NCBI GenBank assembly: GCA_023443765.1
Contig: JAEZTA010000182.1
Coordinates: 1-15,070 of the forward strand
From: Bacteroidota bacterium
GTDB taxonomy: Bacteria > Bacteroidota > Bacteroidia > Bacteroidales > Rikenellaceae
Length of the DNA: 15,070 bases
Reading direction: 5' to 3'
Below the pieces are notes generated by a model. That model had not been told where the DNA came from, searched no databases, and saw only the letters and a list, made by a program, of their open reading frames with translations. Below are positions 1 through 8,209 of the stretch, in pieces. The stretch's first letter is position 1; each line of letters starts with the position of its first letter. Position numbers and translations under genes: made by a program.

Positions 1-230
1 ATGTCGGAGTAGGAGATGCGTTTGAGGATCTTGGCCCGGACTCCGTTGCCGAAGGTGCGGATCACGTCGTCGTCCGCCAGGCGGCGCTGCGTGCCGTCCG
101 GCCCGATCTCCATGTGGCAAAGCGCGATGTCGATGCCGCTCAGGCGCAGGGCCTCGCATTGTGCGAAGATCTTCTTGCTGATGCCGCTGTGGGCCGAGAA
201 TCCGTGGAATACGATGAACAGTCCTTTCAT
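1..230 (-). CDS. Glycosyltransferase, GT4-like N-terminus (partial, cut by left edge)
   Basis: Only the first 76 codons are in the window; the gene starts with ATG at 230 and continues past position 1. The visible protein begins MKGLFIVFHGFSAHSG and then has GISKKIFAQCEALRLSG. This is a first beta strand, a small-residue loop and a helix followed by 'G(I)D', the usual opening of the N-terminal Rossmann fold in GT-B (GT4) glycosyltransferases. It starts 7 bp after the stop of the flippase gene, so it belongs to the same operon. It is expected to be a cytoplasmic or membrane-associated enzyme adding one sugar of the repeat unit. No donor-binding C-terminal half is visible, so family membership rests on the N-terminus and the context; donor and acceptor cannot be inferred. 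Confidence 0.62.
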   Translation of the reverse strand, partial: MKGLFIVFHGFSAHSGISKKIFAQCEALRLSGIDIALCHMEIGPDGTQRRLADDDVIRTFGNGVRAKILKRISYSD

Positions 231-237
231 GGCGGTT

Positions 238-1716
238 TTATTTTCCGGGTCGCAGACGCGCTGCGAACTCTTTCAGGTTATACACTCCGCCCAGTTGGAT
301 GTAGGCGAGCCAGATGGCCAGCGCTATGGCGCTTTTCACCATCAGGGACACCAGGAGCGGTGTTCCGGCCGGGAGCGACCATACGAGGACGGCCAGCACG
401 AGCGAGAGGATCGCCGTCAGCAAGAGCGGTGAGAGGAAACTCCGCCAGAAGGGGCCCCACTTCATGCGGAGCGTCAGGCAGAACAGCGCGTGGTAACATT
501 GGACGAAGTTGACGGCGAACGAGATGCAGATGGCCCATGCCACGGCTTCGAGCGTCCCGAAGGCGAAAATGCCGGTGCAGATGGCCGCGACGTTGAGTGT
601 CGATGAGAACAGGCCGCAGATGAAGAGCATCCGCGTGGCGTTGGCGGCCTGGAAGATCGACCCCGAGGTCGACATGACGATCTGGATGCCGACCGAGAGG
701 GCCAGGATCCGGAACGCCGGAACCGACGGCATCCACTGGTCGCCGAAGATGATCAGCACGAGTTCCTCGGCCGTGAACCACAGCACCGCCGAGAGGGGCA
801 GTCCGATGAAGGCCAAGAGGCGGATGACCTTCATGTACGACGCGCCCAGCTTTTTCAGGTCGTCCTGCATGTGGGCGAAGACCGGGTGCATGACGGGCGA
901 GATGACGAAGGCGATGTTTTGCAGCGGCATCATCATCAGGCGGTACGACTTGTCGTAATAGCCCAGGTCCGAGAGGCTCATGTAGCGGCCCATGAGCAGT
1001 TTGTCGAGGTTGCGGCTGAAGAAGTTGAGCAACTGGAACGAGAACTGGTAGGCCGAGAACGAAAAGACCTTGCGAATCGCTTCGTACGAAGGCCGCAGGC
1101 GCAGGCGAAGCGGATATTCGCGGTAGTTGATCGCAAAGAGCATCAGGCTCGAAAAGACGGGGTTGATCGTCAGGGCGATGATGCCCATCCCGGAGTAAGC
1201 CGCGATGATGCCGGCTGCACCGCCTACGACCTGCACCGCCAGCGAGCGCATGGCCGCGAAGCGGAACCGTTTGTCGCGCATCACCAGCCCGTTGGGGACG
1301 ATGTTTGCCGTGGCGAAGAAGAGGTTTACGGCGAGAATGCGGCAGATGTCGCGCAACTCCACCGAACCCTCGTAAAAGGAGGCGATCAGCCCCGAGGCGG
1401 CGAAGAACAGCAGGGCGATCACCGCTGCGGACCACAGCGTGAGCGAGAAAATGCCGCTCAGGTCCTGCTGCGAGAGGTTCCGGTGCTGGATCACGGCGGG
1501 GCCGATGCCGAGGTCGCTGAAGATCGCGAAAAAGGCGATGATCACGGTAGCGATGTTCACCACGCCGAACTCCTCGGGGGAGAACAGGCGCGAGAGCACG
1601 GCCGTCACCAGAATCGTCACCACGACGCCTGCGTACTTGGCAACTGAGGTGTAGAAGACGCCCGAGGCCAGTTCCCGGCCTACGGAGTGGGGTTGGTTAT
1701 CGTCGTTCTGCGTCAT
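238..1716 (-). CDS. Wzx-type polysaccharide flippase (MOP superfamily)
   Basis: This 492-residue integral membrane protein has about 12-14 hydrophobic segments along its whole length, the size and layout of PST/MOP-family lipopolysaccharide or teichuronic-acid flippases (Wzx, WzxC, TuaB). Family-like signatures are the N-terminal amphipathic start GRELASGVFYTSVAKYAG, then LSRLFSPEEFGVVNIA and FSDLGIGPAVIQ within the first 80 residues, and a central stretch NLDKLLMGRYMSLSDLGYYD. Its role would be to move undecaprenyl-pyrophosphate-linked repeat units from the cytoplasmic to the periplasmic face of the inner membrane before polymerisation. The ATG at 1716 lies 20 bp inside the 3' end of the upstream glycosyltransferase gene, which implies translational coupling. 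The assignment to the MOP superfamily is firm; the cargo is unknown. Confidence 0.92.
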   Translation of the reverse strand: MTQNDDNQPHSVGRELASGVFYTSVAKYAGVVVTILVTAVLSRLFSPEEFGVVNIATVIIAFFAIFSDLGIGPAVIQHRNLSQQDLSGIFSLTLWSAAVIALLFFAASGLIASFYEGSVELRDICRILAVNLFFATANIVPNGLVMRDKRFRFAAMRSLAVQVVGGAAGIIAAYSGMGIIALTINPVFSSLMLFAINYREYPLRLRLRPSYEAIRKVFSFSAYQFSFQLLNFFSRNLDKLLMGRYMSLSDLGYYDKSYRLMMMPLQNIAFVISPVMHPVFAHMQDDLKKLGASYMKVIRLLAFIGLPLSAVLWFTAEELVLIIFGDQWMPSVPAFRILALSVGIQIVMSTSGSIFQAANATRMLFICGLFSSTLNVAAICTGIFAFGTLEAVAWAICISFAVNFVQCYHALFCLTLRMKWGPFWRSFLSPLLLTAILSLVLAVLVWSLPAGTPLLVSLMVKSAIALAIWLAYIQLGGVYNLKEFAARLRPGK

Positions 1717-2785
1717 GGAGTTGTTCGTAAAGTCGTCCGTAGGCTGCGGCTATCTGCGGCAGGCGGAGGTGTTCGAGGGCAAATTTGTGGTTTTCGTCGC
1801 CATGCCCTGCGGCGGCGAGGCGGGCCGCTTCGGCCAGCGCGCGGTTTACCGAGGCGGGGTCTGCCGGGTCGAAGACCGGGTTTCCGGTTTCGGCCAGCAT
1901 CTCACCGATGTTGCCCGAATCGGGTCCCGTGACCACGCGTCCGAAGGCGAAAGCCTGCGGTACGTTGCCCGAGTTGAGGATGTCGGTCCGCTGGATGAAA
2001 ACCACATCGGCAGCGGCGAAGTAGGCCGGCAGGTCGGCGTCGGAGATCAGCCCTTCGGACGAGGTGATGCGGCAGTGCAATGCCTTTTCGATGGCATGTG
2101 CCGCGAGGTAAAGCGTCTTTACGGTCAGGCGTTTTAGTCCCCGGTGGTGCGATCCGTTGAGGACATAGGGCCACAGGCGGGGCGCCAGCAGGAATTTGCC
2201 GGGTTGGCGCAGGCTGCGGAACGCCCGCCAGGTCAGGTGGCGTTCCTGGTCGTGGCGGAATGCTCCGAAGGCCAGCATCACAAACGCATTGGCCGGAACT
2301 CCCAGCCGTCGGCGGGCTTCGCTGCGGCCGATGTCGGCGTACAGGCCTTCGTAAATATGGTGCGGAATCACGACTTGGAGCTGCTGCGAAGCGGGATAGG
2401 CCGCGAGAAACTCCCGGCGGCTGGATTCGCCCAGGTGGACCACGGCGTCGGCGTGCTCCTCGGTCAGGCGGTAGGCTTCGGCCAGTTGCGCATCGCCCTT
2501 GTGGGGGCGGGTGTTGTGACGGGTATAAACAACCGGGATGCCGCGTTCGTGCAGCATCCGGAGCCGTTCGCGCAGCGCGGCGACCTGTTCGGCCGTGGGA
2601 TAACTCCACCCGAAAAGCTCTTCGGGCCATTGGAGGTGCACCACGTCATAGGCCGCGGCGTTGTTCCAGAACTCTTCGGCCGAGCAGACGACTTCGAAAC
2701 CGCAGGCGCGGATGCCCTCTGCGAGCAGGCGCACGAACGGGTTGTCGCTCAGACCCGAAGCTTTGTAAACGATCAGTATTTTCAT
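1697..2785 (-). CDS. Glycosyltransferase family 4-like protein
   Basis: This is a 362-residue GT-B-fold glycosyltransferase. It starts MKILIVYKASG (first Rossmann strand), has HLQWPE at residues 50-55 (the acceptor-side motif common in GT4 enzymes), and RHNTRPH at 89-95. The donor-binding half contains LAFGAFR near residue 171 and ends with NSGNVPQAFAFG (271-282), where most GT4 enzymes carry the EX7E motif. Both glutamates are absent here (N271 and A-type residues), which recalls a GT4 branch with a relaxed motif. The chosen ATG at 2785 puts the first strand directly at the N-terminus. An in-frame ATG at 2794 would add MQT and overlap the preceding stop as TAATG, and is equally possible. It probably transfers one sugar to the lipid-linked repeat unit. 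Donor unknown. Confidence 0.85.
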   Translation of the reverse strand: MKILIVYKASGLSDNPFVRLLAEGIRACGFEVVCSAEEFWNNAAAYDVVHLQWPEELFGWSYPTAEQVAALRERLRMLHERGIPVVYTRHNTRPHKGDAQLAEAYRLTEEHADAVVHLGESSRREFLAAYPASQQLQVVIPHHIYEGLYADIGRSEARRRLGVPANAFVMLAFGAFRHDQERHLTWRAFRSLRQPGKFLLAPRLWPYVLNGSHHRGLKRLTVKTLYLAAHAIEKALHCRITSSEGLISDADLPAYFAAADVVFIQRTDILNSGNVPQAFAFGRVVTGPDSGNIGEMLAETGNPVFDPADPASVNRALAEAARLAAAGHGDENHKFALEHLRLPQIAAAYGRLYEQLHDAERR

Positions 2786-2793
2786 GGTCTGCA

Positions 2794-3399
2794 TTAAACC
2801 CGGACCCACTCTTTCTTTTCGTGGTCGTAACGTTTGACGACTTTGGCCGGGTTGCCCACGGCCACGCAATACGACGGAATGTCTTTGGTGACGACCGCCC
2901 CTGCGCCGATCTGGCAGCGCTCGCCGATCGTGACCCCGGCCACGATGGTCGAATTCGTGCCCAGATGGGTGTAGTCGCCGACCTTCACGGGGCGCAGCAT
3001 CAGCGGCTGGAGGTTGGGGTCTATCGTCACATCCTCGTAACCGTGGATGAGACCCTGCACCGAAACGTGCTGGCCCAGGAAGACGTAACGGCCGATGTCG
3101 ACCGGTCCGACCACCACCGAGCCCAGCCCCACGCGCGAGCCTTCGCCGATCCGCACGTCGCCGGCGCCGTTGTTGACCACGGCAAAATCCTCGATCTGGG
3201 CGTCCCGTTCGAGGATGAAGCGGTGCCACGGGAAAATGTCGGCACGGGCGTACCGCGCTATTCTGGAACCCCGCCCCGCCGGGTGCAGCAGGGGGCGCAG
3301 CAACCGGAGCCACCAACGCGGCCGCGGCCGCTTGGGCGAGGACAAAAACCACAGCGCGAGGCGTCTGAGCCGGGGATTTTGTTTGATAGTTTCGATCAT
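2794..3399 (-). CDS. Left-handed beta-helix (hexapeptide-repeat) acyltransferase
   Basis: This 201-residue protein has a basic, Trp/Arg-rich N-terminal segment (about 1-60) followed by hexapeptide repeats of the [LIV]GxxxX type. Examples are VRIGEGSRVGLGSVVVG (82-98), VDIGRYVFLGQHVSV (100-114), VKVGDYTHLGTNSTIVAGVT (139-158) and IGERCQIGAGAVVTKDIP (158-175). It closes with the family signature AVGNPAKVVKRY (180-191). This is the WcaF/NodL/maltose-acetyltransferase-like fold, which transfers acetyl or another acyl group from acetyl-CoA to sugar hydroxyls or amines. H119 (in LIHGYED) or H111 could be the catalytic base; the sequence alone does not decide. In this operon it most likely O-acetylates the repeat unit. 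A TAATG overlap with a possible downstream start supports coupling. Confidence 0.9.
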   Translation of the reverse strand: MIETIKQNPRLRRLALWFLSSPKRPRPRWWLRLLRPLLHPAGRGSRIARYARADIFPWHRFILERDAQIEDFAVVNNGAGDVRIGEGSRVGLGSVVVGPVDIGRYVFLGQHVSVQGLIHGYEDVTIDPNLQPLMLRPVKVGDYTHLGTNSTIVAGVTIGERCQIGAGAVVTKDIPSYCVAVGNPAKVVKRYDHEKKEWVRV

Positions 3400-3415
3400 C
3401 GTTCGGGTATTTTTA

Positions 3416-3423
3416 CAAAGATA
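3416..3423 (-). promoter_or_regulatory. Candidate internal promoter -7 element (TATCTTTG)
   Basis: The minus strand reads TATCTTTG here, an exact match to the Bacteroidota -7 consensus TAnnTTTG. It lies inside the 30-bp gap before the acyltransferase start at 3399, the second-largest gap in the cluster. A convincing -33 TTTG is not seen at the usual distance; the nearest similar sequence is TTTA at 3449-3452, about 25 bp upstream. It could provide extra transcription of the downstream genes, or it may be a chance match. Confidence 0.35.
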
Positions 3424-3429
3424 CGGAAT

Positions 3430-4548
3430 TTACGGGACGAGTTGTTCGTAAAGTGCCAGTAGTTTTCGTGCGGTTTGCTCCCAGGAGAAAAGTTTCACTC
3501 GGTCGAGCCCGTAGGCGATCTTTTCGGCGCGGAAAGCCGCGTCGGTTTCGAGTCGCAGGAGGGCGTCGGCGATCTCCGACGGCGAAGTCGGGTCGACGAG
3601 GATGGCCCCTTCGCCCGCGATCTCGGGGATGGCCGAGGTGTTCGACGTGACGACGGGTGTCCCGCAGGCCATCGCTTCGAGTTGCGGAATGCCGAAACTC
3701 TCGCGCAGCGAGGTGTAGAGGAACGCCGCCGCTCCGTTATAGATGGCCGGGAGGTCGCTGTTGGGGATGTATCCCGGTATGCGGAGCATTTTTACCAGTT
3801 CCGGCTCCCCGATCTGCCGGAGAATCGACTCCGCGGCCTCGGCCGTGAGGTCGGCGACGAGCAGCGGCAGCGGGTTGGCCGAGCGGCGTACGTATTCGGC
3901 ATAGGCGCGCAATGTCCCCGGCGTGTTCTTCTTGGGGTCGGTGTTGCCCAGGAAAAAGAGGTATTCCGGGTCGGGAAGGTATTTCTTCGTAACTCCGGCC
4001 ACGTCGTCCATCGGCTGGAACCGGGTGTTGTAGCCGTTGTGGATGGCCGTGATTCGTTCCGAGTCGAGGTTCAGGGCCGTGCGGATGCGGTCGCATTCGA
4101 ATTGCGACACGGTGATGATCTTCCGGCATTTGGGCAGGATGCGCGGCACGACCAGCCGGCGGTACTGCCGCCCGAGCGACTGGTAGAGCGACGTGTTGCG
4201 TGCGGCCTGTTTTTCGAGGAAGATGATGTCGTGGAGCGTCACCACGAGCGGCGTCGACCCCCATACCGGAGCGGTGTTGCTCGTGCAGTGCAGCAGGTCG
4301 GGTTTGATCCGCGCCACGGCCCGCGGCAGCGCCCACTGTTCCCACAGGGGATACGACGGGCAGCGGAGCGTCTGTATGTGCACGTTGGGCGTCTCCTCCA
4401 GGCAGCGGTCGGGACCGTCGCCCACCAGAATGAAGTATTCGTTCCGGGTGTCGAGCCGTTGCAGGCAGCGGATGGTTTCGAGCGCTACGAAGTCCATGCC
4501 GTGTTTGTTGGGGCGGAAAATGCGCTGTGCCTCGATGGCGATTTTCAT
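3430..4548 (-). CDS. Glycosyltransferase family 4 (GT-B, intact EX7E motif)
   Basis: This 372-residue retaining GT4 glycosyltransferase resembles the mannosyl/glucosyl transferases of capsule loci. The N-terminal acceptor half starts MKIAIEAQRIFRPNKHGMD and includes LLHCTSNTAPVWG (85-97) and VVTLHDIIF (102-110). The donor half begins with FFLGNTDPKKN (198-208), a common nucleotide-sugar-binding start. It carries RIPGYIPNSDLPAIYNGA (256-273) and the complete EX7E signature E283-SFGIPQL-E291, followed by AMACGTPVVTS. A soluble or peripheral cytoplasmic enzyme is expected, adding one sugar to the undecaprenyl-linked chain. The ATG at 4548 is 9 bp after the stop of the upstream GT2 gene, and a 30-bp gap separates it from the acyltransferase. 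Family is clear; the sugar donor is not readable. Confidence 0.93.
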   Translation of the reverse strand: MKIAIEAQRIFRPNKHGMDFVALETIRCLQRLDTRNEYFILVGDGPDRCLEETPNVHIQTLRCPSYPLWEQWALPRAVARIKPDLLHCTSNTAPVWGSTPLVVTLHDIIFLEKQAARNTSLYQSLGRQYRRLVVPRILPKCRKIITVSQFECDRIRTALNLDSERITAIHNGYNTRFQPMDDVAGVTKKYLPDPEYLFFLGNTDPKKNTPGTLRAYAEYVRRSANPLPLLVADLTAEAAESILRQIGEPELVKMLRIPGYIPNSDLPAIYNGAAAFLYTSLRESFGIPQLEAMACGTPVVTSNTSAIPEIAGEGAILVDPTSPSEIADALLRLETDAAFRAEKIAYGLDRVKLFSWEQTARKLLALYEQLVP

Positions 4549-4557
4549 GGGGTCGGG

Positions 4558-5742
4558 TTAGTTTTCTTCCGGGGCGGCGTCGGCGGCTCCGGTATGTTGG
4601 GTGTGGATGAACTTATCCTTTGTTCCGCGCAGGCGGAAGAGGTTGGCGGCGGTGAGCAGCACCAGCACCGGAATCCGGCGCAGGGCGTGGCCCAGTTTGG
4701 CGTCGGTCTGCCCGTCGGGCAGGGCCATCGCCATGGCGAAGAGCAGCAGCAGCACGGCGACCCACCATTTGACCGAACCCCACGGGTCGAGGAAAGTCAT
4801 CGCAACGGCCCACAGCGGCACAAGCCCGATGAGCAGCATCCGCGGGGGCAGACACCACTGCACCAGTTTGTCCACATAGTCGTAGTTGGCGGTGAGCAGC
4901 GCCGCCGGTAAATTTTTCAGGGCCGAGCCGAGGGCGTAGAACTGCGCCGCAATCCACCGCCGTCGCTGGTTGTAGTAGGCTCCTTCGGCCTGCACCTTTT
5001 CGTCCAGCACGACCAGGTCGTCGAGGTATTCGATGAAGATGCGCTGTTGCAGGAGCAGGACTTCGAGCTCCTTGTCTTCGCCCGAGGTGGTGCATTTGCG
5101 GATGTTGTCGCGGAACCAGTCGTAACGGAAGGCCATTCCCGAGCCGATCAGCGCCGACGAAAGCCCCAGCGCCACGTGTCCGCGGCGGAAGATCGAGTTG
5201 TTGATCTCTTCGCTCGCTGCGTCCAGCACCGCCGTGTCGCTGTCGCGGTTCTTGGCCGTGCGGTGGGCCTGTACGGCTACGACGCCCGTGTCGAAGACCT
5301 CGTTGATGCGTGCGACGAAACGTCCGTCGACGAGGTTGTCGGCGTCGAGGATCGTGACGATCTCCGCCGCATCGGGACCCAGCTGCTCCATGGCGACCGT
5401 CAGGGCTTTGGCCTTCGAGCTGTTCTCGAACGTGACTTCGATCACCGTCAGGGGGAGTTTATGCAGTTCGCCGAGCGTTTCGGGTTTCAGCTGGTCGGCG
5501 ATCACCACCACGCGGTGCAACTCTGCGGGATACTCCTGCGCGAGCGCCGCCCCGGCCGTGCGGAGGATCACCGCATCGGCCTTGTAGGCCGGGATCAGCG
5601 TCGCTACCCGCCGCTGTTTGCGGGCCGGCGGATACGCCTCTTTGGGCCGCTGCATCGAGAATGCCGCGAAGAGGAAGAGGTAGAGCACCGGGAGCAGCAG
5701 TGCCAGGACAAACAGCCAGTCGATGATGGTTACCGCGATCAT
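4558..5742 (-). CDS. Membrane-bound GT2 glycosyltransferase (cellulose-synthase/hyaluronan-synthase-like)
   Basis: This 394-residue protein has one N-terminal transmembrane segment (about 7-29), a cytoplasmic GT-A domain and three or more C-terminal membrane segments (about 298-368). GT2 motifs are present in order: TLIPAYKAD (48-56), the metal-binding DAD (133-135), the acid pair in GEDKELE (221-227) and QRRRW (259-263). The QRRRW motif is typical of processive membrane synthases, although non-processive relatives also have it. It would transfer sugars from a nucleotide donor on the cytoplasmic face of the inner membrane. Its ATG overlaps the stop of the preceding GT2 gene as ATGA (5739-5742), so the two are probably translated together. 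Because Wzx and Wzy homologues are present, a single-transfer role is as likely as a true synthase. Confidence 0.9.
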   Translation of the reverse strand: MIAVTIIDWLFVLALLLPVLYLFLFAAFSMQRPKEAYPPARKQRRVATLIPAYKADAVILRTAGAALAQEYPAELHRVVVIADQLKPETLGELHKLPLTVIEVTFENSSKAKALTVAMEQLGPDAAEIVTILDADNLVDGRFVARINEVFDTGVVAVQAHRTAKNRDSDTAVLDAASEEINNSIFRRGHVALGLSSALIGSGMAFRYDWFRDNIRKCTTSGEDKELEVLLLQQRIFIEYLDDLVVLDEKVQAEGAYYNQRRRWIAAQFYALGSALKNLPAALLTANYDYVDKLVQWCLPPRMLLIGLVPLWAVAMTFLDPWGSVKWWVAVLLLLFAMAMALPDGQTDAKLGHALRRIPVLVLLTAANLFRLRGTKDKFIHTQHTGAADAAPEEN

Positions 5743-6629
5743 TCTTTTCCGGTTTTATGGCGCAGGAAATCCCGGCCGCCGCGCAGGACGGCCGCCGCGA
5801 GGTCCCTGCGGCCGTGCAGCAGGGCTGTGGCGACGCTCTTGGGGAGCGCCACGCCTAATTGGTAAATTATCGAAAGCCTCCGTTCCGTTCCGCGGCGGTT
5901 GCGGCGGGCGAACAGCAGGCGGTTGCGCGTGAGGTAGTAGCTTCTCAGAGGGCTTTGCTGGCCCGTGGTGGCGCTCTCCTTGTGGAAAACGGTCGCCCGC
6001 GGGTCGTAGGCGATGCGGTAGCCCGCTTCGCGGATGCGCTCCGACCAGTCCAGCTCCTCGTAGTAGAGGAAATACTCTTCGGGCATCAGCCCCGCTTTTT
6101 CGACGGCCCCGCGCCGCACCATCATCGCCGCGCCGTGGGCATAGGGAGTTTCGTGCGGGGTGTCGAAGGTGACGTCGTCCGGTTGGCCGAATCCGATCAG
6201 CGCGTTGCGCAGGGTGATGCGCGTCAGGGGCGTGTAACCCGCGAACTGGATGGCCTGCGGAGGCGCCCAGAAGCGTATTTTGGGGCAGACGGCGCCGATC
6301 GACGGGTCGGCGTCGAGCGTCTCGGTGAGGTAGTGCAGCGTGTTGTCGGTCACCTCCGTGTCGTTGTTGAGCAGCAGCAGGCAGTCGCCCGTGGCGACCC
6401 GGATGCCGAGGTTGTTGCCGCCTGCGAACCCGAGGTTCTCGTCGCTCCGCAGGACGACGATGTCGGGATAGCGCTCCCGCAGCAGGGCGGCTTCGTCGCG
6501 CACCGAGCCGTTGTCGACGACGACGATTTCGAGCGGCGTCGTGACGTGCCGGCGCAACGAGTCGATCATCGCCGCCGTGAGCGCGAAGCCGTTGTAATTG
6601 ACCGATATGATGGATATACGTGCTTTCAT
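5739..6629 (-). CDS. GT2 glycosyltransferase, rhamnosyltransferase-like
   Basis: This 296-residue GT-A fold enzyme is the usual size for soluble GT2 members such as dTDP-rhamnosyltransferases. Visible motifs are ISVNYNG (8-14), VVVDNGS (36-42), NLGFAGGNN (65-73), the DXD-equivalent LLNND at 86-90, HGAAMMVRR (165-173), and the catalytic-base region YEELDWSER (190-198) followed by R..Y and VFHKES (214-219). The GFAGGNN and E-(E)-LDW pattern is characteristic of the WcaA/RfbN-type branch that uses dTDP-rhamnose and related donors, but donor use cannot be read directly. The start lies 4 bp after the stop of the polymerase gene, and the 3' end overlaps the next GT2 gene by 4 bp (ATGA). Confidence 0.92.
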   Translation of the reverse strand: MKARISIISVNYNGFALTAAMIDSLRRHVTTPLEIVVVDNGSVRDEAALLRERYPDIVVLRSDENLGFAGGNNLGIRVATGDCLLLLNNDTEVTDNTLHYLTETLDADPSIGAVCPKIRFWAPPQAIQFAGYTPLTRITLRNALIGFGQPDDVTFDTPHETPYAHGAAMMVRRGAVEKAGLMPEEYFLYYEELDWSERIREAGYRIAYDPRATVFHKESATTGQQSPLRSYYLTRNRLLFARRNRRGTERRLSIIYQLGVALPKSVATALLHGRRDLAAAVLRGGRDFLRHKTGKE

Positions 6630-6633
6630 GCCG

Positions 6634-8175
6634 TTACTCTTTTGCCAATGTCGACGGCAGCGCCGTCATACTATGCGGGTTCAGGGCGAGGAGGTTTTTG
6701 CCGGGAACGGCATGTTTTGCCTGTTCGGCCTCTTCCAGTTCCTTGTCGAAGCGCGGGGAGAGGAAAATGAAGGCCATACTCATGTAAATGATGGCGCCCG
6801 TGGGAATCTGCCCCAGCACCTCGTTGCCGTAAGACATCACCACCACACCCGAAATGCCCGAGATGAGCGCTGCTGTAAATCCGCGCAACTGGTTATTGCG
6901 CAGGCGAAAGGCCACCAGAAAGGCGCCTCGGCCCAGGATGTAGAGCAGGATGCCGATGTGCAGCAACAGTCCGACGATGCCGGTTTCGACCCAGATCATC
7001 ACGAACCACGAGTCGGTGGGAATCTGTGACAGCGGAGCATCCGGGGCGAAAACCTTGGCCTTGCCGCCGCCGTGTCCGAGGCCTGCGCCGAAGGGTTTGT
7101 CCTTCATCAGCGCACGCATCCTGGCCTGGTTTTCCAGACGCACCTGGAACGACGCGTCCTGCGTGTTGAAGGCGCTGCGGGCGCGGCGGATGATCGAATT
7201 TCCCTGCCCGATACTCGTGAAATTGAGGAAGACGAAGGCTCCGATAATCAGGATTATACCTGCCACGACCATCCGAAAATTGCGCGAGAGCACCACGAAT
7301 ACGGCATATCCCGCGAAAGGTACGGCCAGCGCGCTGCGCGTTCCCGAGATCAGCATGCCGTAGCATGCCGCTGCGGCCACCGCCAGCAGGTAGATTTTCA
7401 TCCATCGGTTTTCGTAATAGAGCGCCGAAATCGAGAAGACGACCATCGCAAGGCCCATGCCCGCGCCGAAATTCGCGGCGTCGCTGTACACCGAGAAGTA
7501 ACGCACGCCGGTGTAGATGATGTGCGTGACGGCGCCGCCCTCGACGAAGAGCCAGTAGTTTTCAGCGGCGTTGAACCCGAGGTATTTCTGGATGAGGGCT
7601 TTCAGTACGGCGATGAGCGTCAGCACCGACCAGACGACCAGCATGGCCTTCAGGTATTTGTAGCGGGCCATCGTGAGCTGCGTGAGCACCACGATCAGGA
7701 AGAAATAGAACGCCAGCGAACGGATGGCCATGGTCCACCCTTTGGGCGAAATGCTCTGGGGATTGAAGAGTTCGAGCACGCAGTAGATCATCCAGATCGC
7801 CGCGGCGAGGGTCACGCCCGTCCCGGCGCGCCGCCACTCGACCCGGTGTACGAGGGCCTGCATGAGGAGCATCGCCACATTGAAGAAGATCGCGCCGTCG
7901 AGGATCAGTCCCACCGGTATGCCGTGGAGGAACTCACGGCCGAGGTACATGATGAAGTAGTTCAGCACGAGCATCCCCAGCATCGAGACCGCCGGGTTGC
8001 GGAGCGAGAACCACAGGGCGCAAAGCCCTATCGGGAGCATCGACACGGCAGCCCCCGCCGGCAGCCCGTAATGGGTGAAGGCGTAGGCGATGACCGTGAC
8101 GCCTCCGGCAATGAGCAGTCCCACAGCGATGCGGGGAATGCTCAGCGAGGCTGTTATGTTACCGTAAAGCTCCAT
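6634..8175 (-). CDS. O-antigen polymerase/ligase-family membrane protein (Wzy-like)
   Basis: This 513-residue polytopic protein has about 11-13 hydrophobic segments. It has the large periplasmic loop and second-half signature of the Wzy_C/O-antigen-ligase family. SGTRSALAVPFAGYAVFV is the usual 'SxTRSA' segment after a transmembrane helix. The loop AGLGHGGGKAKVF, then TDSWFVMIWVETGIVGLLLH corresponds to the family's 'G.G... (H/D)(N/S).f....E.G..G' region, with Asp-Ser where many ligases have His-Asn. As the only such gene here, sitting beside Wzx- and Wzz-like genes, it most likely joins repeat units in the periplasm (Wzy) and is less likely a lipid A ligase (WaaL). The cytoplasmic tail from about residue 480 is polar and carries no recognisable domain. 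The ATG at 8175 follows a 34-bp gap in which no motif was seen. Confidence 0.88.
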   Translation of the reverse strand: MELYGNITASLSIPRIAVGLLIAGGVTVIAYAFTHYGLPAGAAVSMLPIGLCALWFSLRNPAVSMLGMLVLNYFIMYLGREFLHGIPVGLILDGAIFFNVAMLLMQALVHRVEWRRAGTGVTLAAAIWMIYCVLELFNPQSISPKGWTMAIRSLAFYFFLIVVLTQLTMARYKYLKAMLVVWSVLTLIAVLKALIQKYLGFNAAENYWLFVEGGAVTHIIYTGVRYFSVYSDAANFGAGMGLAMVVFSISALYYENRWMKIYLLAVAAAACYGMLISGTRSALAVPFAGYAVFVVLSRNFRMVVAGIILIIGAFVFLNFTSIGQGNSIIRRARSAFNTQDASFQVRLENQARMRALMKDKPFGAGLGHGGGKAKVFAPDAPLSQIPTDSWFVMIWVETGIVGLLLHIGILLYILGRGAFLVAFRLRNNQLRGFTAALISGISGVVVMSYGNEVLGQIPTGAIIYMSMAFIFLSPRFDKELEEAEQAKHAVPGKNLLALNPHSMTALPSTLAKE

Positions 8176-8209
8176 CAGCGACGTGTTTGCAGAATTCCGG
8201 CGGGTGGAA

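Noticed and set aside
2795..3352. N-terminal extension of the GT4 gene reaching back to 3352
   Set aside because: That part is Arg/Ala/Pro-rich and lies out of frame over the acyltransferase, whose hexapeptide repeats are clear. The glycosyltransferase fold begins at 2785 or 2794.
3475..4911. Long plus-strand open frame opposite the GT4 and GT2 genes
   Set aside because: No domain is recognisable and the composition is Gly/Arg/Val-biased; it is antisense to genes with intact catalytic motifs.
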